A stretch of 25,483 nucleotides of DNA, taken from the NCBI GenBank assembly GCA_040903745.1, contig JBBDUV010000082.1:1-25483 (forward strand), given 5' to 3'. The notes under the pieces were generated by a model. That model searched no databases, had not been told where the DNA came from, and saw only the letters and a list, made by a program, of their open reading frames with translations. Both the position numbers and the translations under genes were made by a program. Below, piece by piece: positions 6,823-15,119 of the stretch (its first letter is position 1; each line of letters begins with the position of its first letter). Source of the DNA: M55B112 sp040903745. Lineage in GTDB: Bacteria > Bacteroidota > Bacteroidia > Bacteroidales > GCA-2748055.

Positions 6823-9573
6823 ATGGCTGAGAACAACCTGAACAGGTTTTTTGTCTCGATCGTAATCCCGTCAATTCTGGCGGTGGTTTTTTTCGTTGTG
6901 CTGATTTTCGTGGCGATTATTCCGGCTTTCGAACGGAACATTATGGAGGGGAAGAAGGAGATGATCTCCGAGCTTACCAACACCGCCTGGAGCCTGCTCG
7001 ATGAGTACCACCAGGAGGTAGCGGGGGATCGCATGGCGGCCGACAGTGCGAAGATGCTGGCTGTGGAGCGGATCGGGAAGGTGCGGTACGGGGATGAATA
7101 CAAGGACTATTTCTGGATCATCGATGAGCAGCCGGTGATGATTTTGCATCCGTATAGGCCGGAGCTGAATGGTACTGATCTGTCTGATTACCAGGACCCT
7201 GACGGGAAGTGGCTTTTCGTTGAGGCGGTGCGGGTCGTTGCTGAACAGGGGGAGGGGTATATCGATTATATGTGGCAGTGGAAGGATGACTCGACGCGCA
7301 TCGTGCCGAAGTTGTCGTACGTGAAGGGGTTTGGGCCCTGGGGGTGGATCGTCGGGACGGGCATCTACCTGGAGGATGTGCGGGCGGAGATCAGGGGGCT
7401 GACGAACAGGTTGTTGCGGATTACGCTGGTTTTTGCACTGCTGATTGGTGCGATTCTTGCCTTTATTATTCGTCAGAGTCTCACCATTGAGCGGCGGCGC
7501 AGCAGTGCGGAACAGAAGCTGCGGCTGTCGCGCCAGAAATATAAATCGCTCGTGGAGGCGTCGACCGAGGGGACGCTGATGATCCTGAAGGAGGAGATTG
7601 TTTTTTCGAATGTGAAGTTCAGTAACCTGAGCGGGTACGATCCTGGGGAGGTGCGGAACATGCGGTTTGAGAAGCTGTTTAACCTGCAGTGGGAGAAGAT
7701 GGTCGAGCTGTTTAAGGACCCGAGGCAATCGGTGTCATACGAGACTTCCCTGAACTGCAAGGATGGTATTGACAAGGAGGTGGTGCTGTCGGCTTCACAG
7801 GTCTCCTATGCCGCGGAGAGCGGGTACATCATTGTGGTGAAGGAGGTGAGTACGCAGCGACAGATTGAGAAGGATACAGAGCGGTTGTCGGAGGAGCTGC
7901 AGACCTCGTTGTTGCTGATGAACCAGCCGATCAGTCCGCTGGTGAGTGACTTGTTGAAGTGTCCGGCATCTACCTCGATCGGCGATGCGGCGCGACTGAT
8001 GACCCGCAAAAAGCGGAATGTCCTGTTTGTTACCCAGGAGGAGTCGGTGATCGGGGTGGTGAACAGCAACGATTTGAAAAAACGGGTGGTAGCTGCCGGG
8101 GTGGATCCGTCGAGACCGGTGATGGAGGTGATGACCTCCCCCGTGGAGACCATCTCAGAAAAGGTGCTGCTGTATGAGGCGCTGCTGGCGTTAAAGAACA
8201 GGGGTGTTTCGCATCTGGCGACGTTTGATGCGAAAGGGAATATCAGCGGGGTGATCGGTCATGAGAATTTTTTGGAGATGCATCAGAATGCCATCAGCTT
8301 CCTGATACGCGAGATTGAGATTGCCGAAGATGTGAACCACCTGGCGCAGATCTACAAGCGGGTGCCGGTGCTGGTGAAGGCGCTGCTGGAGAGTGGCGAC
8401 AGGACCGATAATATCAACCGGATTATTACATCGGTGGCCGATGCGATGCACAGGAGGGTAGTGGGATTTGCCATCGAGGAGATCGGACTGGCACCCTGCA
8501 GGTTTGCTTTTATGGTGATGGGCAGCGAGGGACGCGGGGAGCAGACGCTGGCGACGGATCAGGACAATGCCATTGTTTATGAAGATTTGAAAGAGGGTGG
8601 TGATGTTGCTGATAGTGGGAAAGGTAAGGTAGCCGGGAAGGGGAAAGCTGAAGGTGCCGGAGAAAGGGTAGGAGATGCGGCAGGTAATGCAGCTGGAGAA
8701 AATATCGGAGAGGGAGTTGGAGAAGGGGTCAGAGAAGAGGCAGGAAAAGTAACAGGAGAAAATATAGGAGAGGGGATTGCGGAAGAGGCAGGAAAAGTAG
8801 AAAGAAAGTCAGCCGGAGAAAATATCGGAGAGGGGTCAGGAGAAGAATCCGGCGATGAGATTCGGTCATACTTTTTGGAACTGGGAGAGCGGGTAAACAG
8901 TTACCTGCATACCATTGGTTACCAGTACTGCAAAGGCGAGGTGATGGCGAAGAACCCGAAATGGACACAGCCGCTGGAGCGGTGGAAGGACTATTTCACC
9001 GGGTGGATCAATACCAGCAATCCGCAGGACATTCTTGAGGCGGCGATCTTCTTCGATTTCAGGTTTATTCATGGCGATCAGCAGCTGGTGCAGCAGCTGC
9101 GGGAACATGTACACAAGGTTTCGGCGAACAAACCGGTGTTTTTCTACCACATGGCACAGGCAGTGCTGAAGTTCAAGCCGCCGATGAATATATTCGGCAG
9201 GATCGTGGGTCGGGATGCAGGGGCCGATGCGTTGGAGGTGGATATCAAGAAGGCGATGATGCCGGTACTTACTTTTATCAGGCTCTACGCGATTCGGGAG
9301 AACCTCGGGGCGACCAACAGCCTGGAGCGGCTGCATGCACTGGCGGAGCGGAAGAGTGTCGACAGTACGAGTTATGAAGAGCTGGTGCAGGGGTACGAGC
9401 TAATGATGCGCCTGCGGCTGAAGTTCCAGGTGGAGAGCATCTCGCAGAACGAGGAGCCCGGCAACATCATCGACCTGAACCGGCTCACCCGCATGGAGGG
9501 TGCCATGCTGAAGAAGACCTTCTCACAGGTCACCGACCTGCAGACCAAGGTAGGGTTTGAATTTAAGGGGTGA
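6823..9573 (+). CDS. Membrane sensor: Cache-PAS-CBS-DUF294 nucleotidyltransferase
   Basis: A transmembrane segment (residues about 9-31) is followed by an extracytoplasmic single Cache domain (about 40-195, with DYFWIID and GWIVGTGIY), a second transmembrane segment (about 197-216), a PAS domain (about 240-343), a CBS pair (about 368-488) and a DUF294 nucleotidyltransferase. The last has the GlnD-like signature GSEGRGEQ at 567 and the metal site in TDQDNA, then a DUF294 C-terminal helical domain to residue 916. It should sense a small ligand outside and adenine nucleotides through CBS, and may nucleotidylate a partner. An insert of about 89 Gly/Glu-rich residues (about 590-678) sits inside the catalytic domain. 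I chose the ATG at 6823. An in-frame ATG at 6766 would overlap the upstream gene and add 19 residues before the membrane anchor. Target unknown. Confidence 0.88.
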   Translation: MAENNLNRFFVSIVIPSILAVVFFVVLIFVAIIPAFERNIMEGKKEMISELTNTAWSLLDEYHQEVAGDRMAADSAKMLAVERIGKVRYGDEYKDYFWIIDEQPVMILHPYRPELNGTDLSDYQDPDGKWLFVEAVRVVAEQGEGYIDYMWQWKDDSTRIVPKLSYVKGFGPWGWIVGTGIYLEDVRAEIRGLTNRLLRITLVFALLIGAILAFIIRQSLTIERRRSSAEQKLRLSRQKYKSLVEASTEGTLMILKEEIVFSNVKFSNLSGYDPGEVRNMRFEKLFNLQWEKMVELFKDPRQSVSYETSLNCKDGIDKEVVLSASQVSYAAESGYIIVVKEVSTQRQIEKDTERLSEELQTSLLLMNQPISPLVSDLLKCPASTSIGDAARLMTRKKRNVLFVTQEESVIGVVNSNDLKKRVVAAGVDPSRPVMEVMTSPVETISEKVLLYEALLALKNRGVSHLATFDAKGNISGVIGHENFLEMHQNAISFLIREIEIAEDVNHLAQIYKRVPVLVKALLESGDRTDNINRIITSVADAMHRRVVGFAIEEIGLAPCRFAFMVMGSEGRGEQTLATDQDNAIVYEDLKEGGDVADSGKGKVAGKGKAEGAGERVGDAAGNAAGENIGEGVGEGVREEAGKVTGENIGEGIAEEAGKVERKSAGENIGEGSGEESGDEIRSYFLELGERVNSYLHTIGYQYCKGEVMAKNPKWTQPLERWKDYFTGWINTSNPQDILEAAIFFDFRFIHGDQQLVQQLREHVHKVSANKPVFFYHMAQAVLKFKPPMNIFGRIVGRDAGADALEVDIKKAMMPVLTFIRLYAIRENLGATNSLERLHALAERKSVDSTSYEELVQGYELMMRLRLKFQVESISQNEEPGNIIDLNRLTRMEGAMLKKTFSQVTDLQTKVGFEFKG
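8690..8836 (+). repeat. 60-bp period in-frame repeat encoding GENIGEG blocks
   Basis: Three copies of a block around GGAGAAAATATCGGAGAGGG begin near 8694, 8754 and 8814, exactly 60 bp (20 codons) apart, and encode GENIGEG each time. The flanking DNA (8590-8690) is degenerate, rich in GGAGAA/GGTAA and encodes similar Gly/Glu/Lys-rich sequence. Confidence 0.85.
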
Positions 9574-9577
9574 TGAA
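9532..9577. repeat. 46-bp direct repeat, left copy (end of DUF294 gene)
   Basis: This covers the last codons of the DUF294 gene (TDLQTKVGFEFKG), its stop and a few more bases. The right copy at 11196-11241 differs at 3 of 46 positions, all at third codon positions. The final codons and stop of hipA, on the other strand, lie inside this copy. Confidence 0.9.
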
Positions 9578-10816
9578 TTCTTTCCTTATGTCATTGAAAA
9601 GCCTTTTATCGATTCCATATTCCCTGGCATACTGACCGAACATAGATATCGCTTCGGCTACCTTATCAATAAGACTTTTGTAATTCTGAATATCATTTTT
9701 TTGCCCAATAATCTCCAGATCTTCCCTGGTAATACTGTCATATTTTCCATTTACCGACAGGGAGTGACTGTTAACATACGCCGGTGCTGCTAAATCGACA
9801 CTAAAGGTTAAGTCGTATGCAGGTGCGAGTCTCCACGATCCATTCCGGTTCATGCAAAATGCAAAGTTTTTTGAATGATCGTCTACGTTTCGGGCTATAA
9901 CGTTGAATACCATTCTAATATACTGTTCCCGAAGATCAGCATAAGGTAGCTTTAGTTGCCGGATTACTGAAAAAATATCTTCATAACTATCGTTGTTAGG
10001 AAGCATGGCTGCCATTGTTTGGGTGTGGATACGTTCATTGTGAACACGGTCGAAACGCTGTGTCAGGAAATGGGTCACATTTCCATAACTTCTCAGTTGA
10101 GAAGGCATCATTTTTATACCTGCGGCAATAGCCATTTTGTAATAGATATACTCTAATTTTCCGAAGGGATATGTTGAATGATCATCATATTTTAAAATGA
10201 AATGCTGATATCCTTCCGGAATGATTCCCTGACCGGAGATTATTTCACCACTCTTTTCATTTAAAGCTACAATTGCTTTAGGGCGTTTACCCCCTGGCGA
10301 GGAACTTATTTTAATCAGGTCCTGCCATAAAACCGAGTTTTCCTGGTCCAATATGGTGGTTTCTCTCTCATTTAAGACTTGCCGGGCAAATTCATATAAT
10401 TTTTGAACATCAACGGTAAAGGCCATTTTGTCGCCCAGCTTATGTGCGGGCTCATAGGTTAATGCGCCCATTGCACGGTTTCCGATAAATGATAAGTGAT
10501 CAACCGGTGTTGTTTTTTTTTCTGACAAATGGTTATCTCTTAACCAAGCTTTGAATAATGAATTCCCCCATTTATCCGGCAATGAGTCAGCAATCATTGG
10601 AGGTAACCCTTGATACAGTTTGTCCTTATTTCCCATCCATGGCATCTGTCGCTTGCTGCGGGAGGAATGGATAGACATGGTTAGAGGAGCAATATCCAGA
10701 TTCCGGGTAAGAAAATCCGGGTCATATTCAAAAACTGCAACCCGGGCATTCTGATCCCACGACACATAACCTGCATCCAAATCCCATATTTTCACTTTTA
10801 GAACGTTCGACTCCAT
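9563..10816 (-). CDS. hipA: HipA-family serine/threonine kinase toxin
   Basis: This 417-residue protein is close to the usual HipA length (about 440). The HipA N-terminal domain covers about residues 15-130 (LPDKWGNSLFKAWL). The kinase core has FILKYD as the ATP-side Lys motif, LTQRFDR, the catalytic loop RNVDDHSKNFAF near residue 309 and the metal-binding YDLTFS near 334. In E. coli, HipA phosphorylates glutamyl-tRNA synthetase and causes growth arrest; the target here is unknown. The HTH partner ends 11 bp upstream, giving a standard hipBA order. The 3' end overlaps the convergent DUF294 gene by 11 bp, and the last residues (ITP) come from the repeated sequence at 9532-9577, which suggests that the insertion site supplied the end of the gene. 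Confidence 0.92.
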   Translation of the reverse strand: MESNVLKVKIWDLDAGYVSWDQNARVAVFEYDPDFLTRNLDIAPLTMSIHSSRSKRQMPWMGNKDKLYQGLPPMIADSLPDKWGNSLFKAWLRDNHLSEKKTTPVDHLSFIGNRAMGALTYEPAHKLGDKMAFTVDVQKLYEFARQVLNERETTILDQENSVLWQDLIKISSSPGGKRPKAIVALNEKSGEIISGQGIIPEGYQHFILKYDDHSTYPFGKLEYIYYKMAIAAGIKMMPSQLRSYGNVTHFLTQRFDRVHNERIHTQTMAAMLPNNDSYEDIFSVIRQLKLPYADLREQYIRMVFNVIARNVDDHSKNFAFCMNRNGSWRLAPAYDLTFSVDLAAPAYVNSHSLSVNGKYDSITREDLEIIGQKNDIQNYKSLIDKVAEAISMFGQYAREYGIDKRLFNDIRKEFITP

Positions 10817-10827
10817 TTCGATTGCTA

Positions 10828-11112
10828 TTATTTTTGCTTTTTATACAGTGCCCGCGGACTCTGAGGTAAATGGGGTAGTAATTTTTCAAATTCATCGAGA
10901 CAGTCGATGGCACGGAGCAGCTTTATAAACGACGACATGGTAATTCCTGTGCTATTGCCTTTTTCAAATCCGCTGATGGTAAATATACTTAGCCCAGATT
11001 TATAGGCGACCTCCTTTTGCGTCATCCCAATTCGTTTCCTGTAGTCCCGAAAACGTCGCCCCAGATTTGTGATCAGCTCTGCCCCCGATTTTTCATATAG
11101 ATCATCTTTCAT
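10828..11112 (-). CDS. hipB: HipB-like XRE-family antitoxin
   Basis: This 94-residue protein has one Cro/C1-type helix-turn-helix at about residues 18-75 (GMTQKEVAYKSGLSIFTIS as the recognition part). It lies 11 bp upstream of hipA on the same strand, as expected for a HipB antitoxin that binds its own promoter and neutralises HipA. The ATG at 11112 is preceded after 19 bp by a good -7 box at 11132-11139. The C-terminal tail is short and basic (ALYKKQK). Confidence 0.88.
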   Translation of the reverse strand: MKDDLYEKSGAELITNLGRRFRDYRKRIGMTQKEVAYKSGLSIFTISGFEKGNSTGITMSSFIKLLRAIDCLDEFEKLLPHLPQSPRALYKKQK

Positions 11113-11131
11113 AAGAATATAGATATACCAG

Positions 11132-11139
11132 CAAATATA
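11132..11139 (-). promoter_or_regulatory. Bacteroidetes -7 box of hipBA
   Basis: Read on the minus strand, TATATTTG matches TAnnTTTG and ends 19 bp before the hipB start. I see no convincing -33 element. Confidence 0.5.
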
Positions 11140-11195
11140 ATAAAAAATGATGGAAAAATGAAGATATAACTTAATTTATTATTCCATTAATACTT

Positions 11196-11241
11196 ACCGA
11201 CCTGCAGACCAAAGTCGGGTTTGAGTTTAAGGGGTGATGAA
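11196..11241. repeat. 46-bp direct repeat, right copy
   Basis: This matches 9532-9577 at 43 of 46 bases. Translated forward it again gives TDLQTKVGFEFKG and a stop, but it is detached from any gene. It marks the right edge of the DNA carrying hipBA. Confidence 0.9.
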
Positions 11242-11329
11242 GGAACCGAAGTGCGGTGGACTGTTCCTGCTCGTTCGGTAACTTGTTCGGCAGTAAGTTT
11301 TCGGAACCATCATTAACCTGGACAGGCTC

Positions 11330-11644
11330 TTATTTCTTAATTCTTTTTCCTATTTTTTTATCATCAGGGTCTCTTCTACAATCCCAAACCATAATGATTA
11401 AAATTAATTGATCAAAAATTTCATATATAATTTGATAATCTCCAGTGATGAGAGCCCTCACTGAATTTAAATTGGTTTGTGTCCCTATTAATGGATTTCT
11501 AGATATATGACGAATGCTTTTATGTATTTTTGAGTTAAGCTTTTTACTATATATTGCAGAACCATTTCGTTCAATATAATAATCCAGTATATTAATTAGA
11601 TCTGCTTTAGCACCTTGTGACCATTCTATTTTGAGGTTAGCCAC
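11330..11644 (-). CDS. RelE/ParE-family toxin
   Basis: This 104-residue protein has the ParE-type pattern: WSQGAKADLINILDYYIER at the N terminus, NPLIGTQTN in the centre, RALITGDYQIIYEI on the core strands, then VWDCRRDPDDK. The family acts on gyrase (ParE) or on ribosome-bound mRNA (RelE). The central and C-terminal sequence favours ParE, but the target is not certain. Translation appears to start at a GTG at 11644, inside the end of the antitoxin gene (19-bp overlap), which suggests translational coupling. A later ATG is not available without losing the first helix. Confidence 0.85.
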   Translation of the reverse strand: MANLKIEWSQGAKADLINILDYYIERNGSAIYSKKLNSKIHKSIRHISRNPLIGTQTNLNSVRALITGDYQIIYEIFDQLILIIMVWDCRRDPDDKKIGKRIKK

Positions 11645-11862
11645 TGATTTATTTGCTTTTGAAGTTCGTCATGAGAAATTGTATTACCTTCATTCAGATC
11701 TTGCCGGGATTTATATATTTGTTCCTTTTGGTAATCACTTAATTTGTAAATCCCCCCAATGACTTTAGATTCTACAATTGTTTTTAATGCAGTTAAAAAT
11801 GATGTGTCTTCAATATGGGATAAATGCTCATTTATTATATGTCTAATTTCTGCCGAACTCAT
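11626..11862 (-). CDS. Antitoxin partner of the ParE-type toxin
   Basis: This 78-residue acidic-to-neutral protein immediately precedes and overlaps the toxin gene. The C-terminal half (LNEGNTISHDELQKQINQWL) has the form common in antitoxins paired with ParE-like toxins in Bacteroidetes, where a short helix wraps the toxin. No clear DNA-binding fold is visible in the N-terminal half. The call rests mainly on position. It starts at the ATG at 11862, 17 bp after a -7 box. Confidence 0.75.
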   Translation of the reverse strand: MSSAEIRHIINEHLSHIEDTSFLTALKTIVESKVIGGIYKLSDYQKEQIYKSRQDLNEGNTISHDELQKQINQWLTSK

Positions 11863-11879
11863 TATTATAATTCTTTTCT

Positions 11880-11887
11880 CAAAAATA
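11880..11887 (-). promoter_or_regulatory. Bacteroidetes -7 box of the ParE-type module
   Basis: TATTTTTG on the minus strand matches TAnnTTTG and lies 17 bp before the antitoxin ATG. Confidence 0.45.
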
Positions 11888-11990
11888 CAACTTTTTAAAT
11901 GTTATTGCAATATTGTGCGGAATGCCCATTCAATCTGCTACAAATCATCTGTAAACCATTTATTTTTGCACATCTACTTCCTTACAAGCC

Positions 11991-12101
11991 CTTTGAAGTA
12001 GGCAACTATATCAGCAGGTCTTGTAAGCGTGAGCGAGCCCAATATAATATCAGGAGCCTAAGAGCTTTGAAGTAGGCAACTATATCAGCAGGTCTTGTAA
12101 G
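11991..12101. repeat. Two perfect 37-bp direct repeats with a 37-bp spacer
   Basis: The 37-bp unit starting CTTTGAAGTAGGCAACTATA occurs at 11991-12027 and 12065-12101 without a mismatch. The intervening unique sequence is also 37 bp. The unit ends in CTTGTAAG, and its reverse complement CTTACAAG stands at 11981-11988 just before the first copy. The size and spacing resemble a minimal CRISPR array, but there are only two units and no cas gene. Nothing else is recognised in the 11888-12172 gap. Confidence 0.85.
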
Positions 12102-12172
12102 TTGTAGCTGCACAAAACTAAATGCATGAATAATCCAGGTTAAGATAAACAAGCGTATTAATTAAAATTTCC

Positions 12173-12193
12173 TATATTTGCAACATTGTTGCA
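12173..12193 (+). promoter_or_regulatory. Promoter -7 box overlapping a Zur/Fur-type palindrome
   Basis: TATATTTG (12173-12180) fits the Bacteroidetes -7 consensus. The perfect palindrome TGCAAC-ATT-GTTGCA (12179-12193) overlaps its end and lies 17 bp before the regulator's ATG at 12211. A regulator bound there would cover the transcription start. Its size and symmetry fit a Fur-family operator, and autoregulation is inferred from its place. Confidence 0.65.
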
Positions 12194-12210
12194 TTTAAAA
12201 CGAGATTGCG

Positions 12211-12618
12211 ATGTTCGATCCGGTTGCTATATTGCACGATCATAACCTAATGCGTACCAATTGCAGGGAGGGGATCCTGTCGGTTATTATGAAGGCCGGA
12301 GAGCCACTCTCGGAACAGCAGATCAGGGAGCGGCTGGAGGGAAATTACGACCGCACCACCTTCTACCGCTCATTCAAGGTACTGCAGGAGCGGAGGATCA
12401 TCCATAAAATTGTGATCGACAACCAGTTTGTAAAATATGCACTCGACAACTCGGTTACACACAAGAGCAACCATGCACATTTCTATTGCGAGAAATGCGA
12501 CAGTGTAAAGTGCCTTGACAATACCGCTGTGAATACACCTGAGTTGCCCGATGGATTTGTAGCCGGTAGCACCGAGATGATCATCAGGGGGTTTTGTAAT
12601 ACCTGTAAGACCAGATAA
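12211..12618 (+). CDS. Fur/Zur-family metalloregulator
   Basis: This 135-residue protein has an N-terminal winged helix (about residues 16-80, with YDRTTFYRSFKVL as the recognition helix). Its C-terminal metal domain has HAHFYCEKC (His88, His90, Cys93, Cys96) and CNTC (Cys129, Cys132), which form the structural zinc site of Fur proteins. It is shorter than typical Fur in the dimerisation domain. The gene heads an operon with a TonB-dependent receptor one base downstream and two His-containing lipoproteins, which suggests metal-responsive control of uptake. Zinc (a Zur role) is my preferred inference because nothing in the operon suggests siderophore or haem handling. Iron or manganese cannot be excluded. 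A palindrome at its own promoter suggests autoregulation. Confidence 0.88.
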   Translation: MFDPVAILHDHNLMRTNCREGILSVIMKAGEPLSEQQIRERLEGNYDRTTFYRSFKVLQERRIIHKIVIDNQFVKYALDNSVTHKSNHAHFYCEKCDSVKCLDNTAVNTPELPDGFVAGSTEMIIRGFCNTCKTR

Positions 12619-12619
12619 C

Positions 12620-15052
12620 ATGCCCCAGATCTCCATGAAATTCATTCTATGGCTGATCGCGGGATTGTGGCTCTGCCCCATCCCTCTGACCAGTCAAACA
12701 TATACACTTTCCGGCAGGATAACGGACGAGAAGGATCGTCCGCTGCCCGGCGCATCGGTGATGATCGCTCCATCGAACGGTGGTGCTGTCACCGGCGGTG
12801 ACGGACAGTTCCTGCTGGAAAATCTGCCTTCAGCAGAATACCTTTTTACGGTCGCTTTTCTTGGATATGAAAGGCATACCGAGAGGTTGTCTCTAAAAGA
12901 TGACCTCTACCTGGAGGTGAAGCTTGTCCCCTCTTTTCAGTCGCTGCATGAAGTGGTGATTACCGATGATTATGCGGAGAAGCGGATCGCAGAGGACCCG
13001 CTCAGCATTGAGATCGTGAACGATGCCTTTTTGCGGCAGCACCTGGGTGGCAGTTTGATGCAGTCGATCGAGCGCCTTCCCGGGGTGAGCACGATCGATA
13101 TCGGTCAGGGGCTGTCGAAGCCGGTGATCAGGGGACTTAGTTTCAACCGGGTGGTGGTGGCTGAGAATGGAATCAGGCATGAGGGTCAGCAATGGGGCGC
13201 CGACCACGGACTGGAGATTGACCAGTATGCCAACGACAGGATCGAGGTGATCAAAGGTCCCTCGTCGCTGATGCATGGATCGGATGCGATCGGGGGGGTG
13301 ATCGATCTGAAGCAGCACGGTTTGCCGGAAAAGTACAGCGTTGGAGGAGCTGTTGATCTTACGGGTAAATCCAACAACGCGCTGCTGGGTAGTTCGGCCT
13401 CGCTGTTCGTGCGGGGAGCGGAGTTTTACATGACGCTGCGGGGTACATGGATGGACTATGGCGATTACAGGGTGCCGGCTGACAGTGTCGATATTTACTC
13501 CTACAGGGCACCGCTGCACGACCGGCAGATGCGGAACACTGCGGGGAATGAGAAGAACCTGCATTTTTCTGCCGGATATATCCAAAACGGCTTTTCCAGT
13601 CGCCTGTTTGTAAGCAATATTTCCGGGAGAAACGGGTTTTTCGCCAATGCACACGGACTGGAACCGCGGAGGGTGGATACGGTACTGCACGACCGTTCGT
13701 CGAGGGATATTCAGTATCCATTTCACAAGGTAAACCATCTGAAGGTGATCAGCCGGACGGCCTGGCGGAAGGAGGACCGCCACCTGGAGGTGGATCTGGG
13801 TTTTCAGCATAATTTCCGGCAGGAGTGGAGCGAATATGTGAGTCACGGGTATATGCCCGCACTGTTTCCCGACACGCTCAGCTTTCACCCTGATCTTGAA
13901 AGGGAGTTTGATAAAATGATTTACACCGGGAACATCCGGGGCGGGGTTCAACTTGGCGGGCGTTCGGAAGTAACTGCGGGAATCTCCGCCGAATACCAGG
14001 ACAACGCCATCGACGGCAGGGGGTTTATCATCCCCGCCTTCACGCAGCAGGCCCTGGGCAGCTTTCTCTATCTCAAGCACTATTTGTCGGAAAACAGCCT
14101 GGTGCATGCCGGCATTCGTGTCGATGGCGGTCTTATCCGGACCGACAGCTACCATGACTGGTTTTCCAGTCAGCCAGATCCAGACAATGACTCCATCCGC
14201 CTCTTTCTGCAGCGTGCAGATGATTTGGAGCGGAGGTTTTCAAGTCACACCTGGTCGCTGGGGTACAACCTGAACCTCGATCATTTCTCTTTGAAGTTGA
14301 ATGCCGGCAAGAGCTTCAGGATGCCTATTGCCAAGGAGCTGGCAGCCAACGGTGTGAACTATCACCGGTTCAGCTATGAGGTGGGGAACGCCGGTCTTGA
14401 CCCGGAGGTTGCCTACCAGGTCGACGGCGGTGCGGAGTGGCACAACCGGAGGCTGGCCATTGGGATCACCCCGTTTGCCGGGTATTTCCCCAACTACATC
14501 TACCTCAATCCCGGGTACACACACGACAGGCTCTACGGCAACGGCAACCAGGTGTTCACCTATACGCAGAGCAGGGTGGCCCGCTATGGCGGAGAGATCC
14601 ACGCCCATTACCAGCTGCTCGAATCATGGAAGCTGGGACTCATCGGAGAGTACATCTATTCGGTGCAGCTGTCGGGCGCAAAGCGAGGGTTTACGCTTCC
14701 CTTTTCTCCCCCGGCCTCTTTACTGCTGAACGCCAAATATTTGCGGGAGCAGGCATGGGTTTTCCGGGCGGGATACCTCTCCCTCGACGTTAGAATGGCA
14801 GCGGCGCAACAGCGTATCGTTCCCCCGGAAGAGATCACCGCCAGCTATGTGACGTTGAATTTGGGGGCAGGGGGCAAGGTGCTGGTTGGGAAGCAGGAGG
14901 TGTCTGTTTCTCTGCAGGTGAGAAATCTTTTGAACAATAAATATTTTAACCATACCAGCTATTACAGGCTGATCAATGTGCCGGAGCCGGGCAGGGGAGT
15001 TGTGGTAAATATCTCGGTGCCATTCGCCGGTGATATGGGAAATAGTAAATGA
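12620..15052 (+). CDS. TonB-dependent outer-membrane receptor, probable metal uptake
   Basis: This 810-residue receptor has a signal peptide (about residues 6-25, cleaved near LTSQ-TY), a carboxypeptidase-D-like regulatory domain (about 28-112, YTLSGRITDEKDRPLPGASV), a plug (about 115-235, with IERLPGVSTIDIGQGLSKP and NDRIEVIKGPSSLMHGSDAI) and a 22-strand-type barrel ending in a long C-terminal strand (GVVVNISVPF). It uses energy from TonB-ExbBD to import a ligand across the outer membrane. It starts one base after the stop of the Fur-family gene, so the two are translationally linked. The plug motif HEGQQWGADHGLEID is His-rich and fits a metal-uptake receptor. There is no SusD partner, which argues against glycan import. 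ATG at 12635 is an alternative start. Confidence 0.88.
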   Translation: MPQISMKFILWLIAGLWLCPIPLTSQTYTLSGRITDEKDRPLPGASVMIAPSNGGAVTGGDGQFLLENLPSAEYLFTVAFLGYERHTERLSLKDDLYLEVKLVPSFQSLHEVVITDDYAEKRIAEDPLSIEIVNDAFLRQHLGGSLMQSIERLPGVSTIDIGQGLSKPVIRGLSFNRVVVAENGIRHEGQQWGADHGLEIDQYANDRIEVIKGPSSLMHGSDAIGGVIDLKQHGLPEKYSVGGAVDLTGKSNNALLGSSASLFVRGAEFYMTLRGTWMDYGDYRVPADSVDIYSYRAPLHDRQMRNTAGNEKNLHFSAGYIQNGFSSRLFVSNISGRNGFFANAHGLEPRRVDTVLHDRSSRDIQYPFHKVNHLKVISRTAWRKEDRHLEVDLGFQHNFRQEWSEYVSHGYMPALFPDTLSFHPDLEREFDKMIYTGNIRGGVQLGGRSEVTAGISAEYQDNAIDGRGFIIPAFTQQALGSFLYLKHYLSENSLVHAGIRVDGGLIRTDSYHDWFSSQPDPDNDSIRLFLQRADDLERRFSSHTWSLGYNLNLDHFSLKLNAGKSFRMPIAKELAANGVNYHRFSYEVGNAGLDPEVAYQVDGGAEWHNRRLAIGITPFAGYFPNYIYLNPGYTHDRLYGNGNQVFTYTQSRVARYGGEIHAHYQLLESWKLGLIGEYIYSVQLSGAKRGFTLPFSPPASLLLNAKYLREQAWVFRAGYLSLDVRMAAAQQRIVPPEEITASYVTLNLGAGGKVLVGKQEVSVSLQVRNLLNNKYFNHTSYYRLINVPEPGRGVVVNISVPFAGDMGNSK

Positions 15053-15119
15053 GAACATGATGGCTCTACCGTTGTTGGTTCGGCTGAAAATTCTTTAGTG
15101 AACACTAAATTTTAAAACG

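Noticed and set aside
6054..7103. 349-codon open frame on the minus strand
   Set aside because: It lies opposite the phosphoesterase and the start of the DUF294 gene, both of which have complete motif sets. The minus-strand protein has no recognisable family and arises from the GC-rich coding bias.
11991..12101. Calling the 37-bp repeats a CRISPR array
   Set aside because: There are only two units with one spacer, no cas gene in the window, and the repeat ends do not match a CRISPR repeat class I can recognise. Kept as a repeat only.
12893..14155. 420-codon open frame on the minus strand
   Set aside because: It is antisense to the TonB receptor's plug and barrel, with no domain signature. 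It is a shadow of the real gene.
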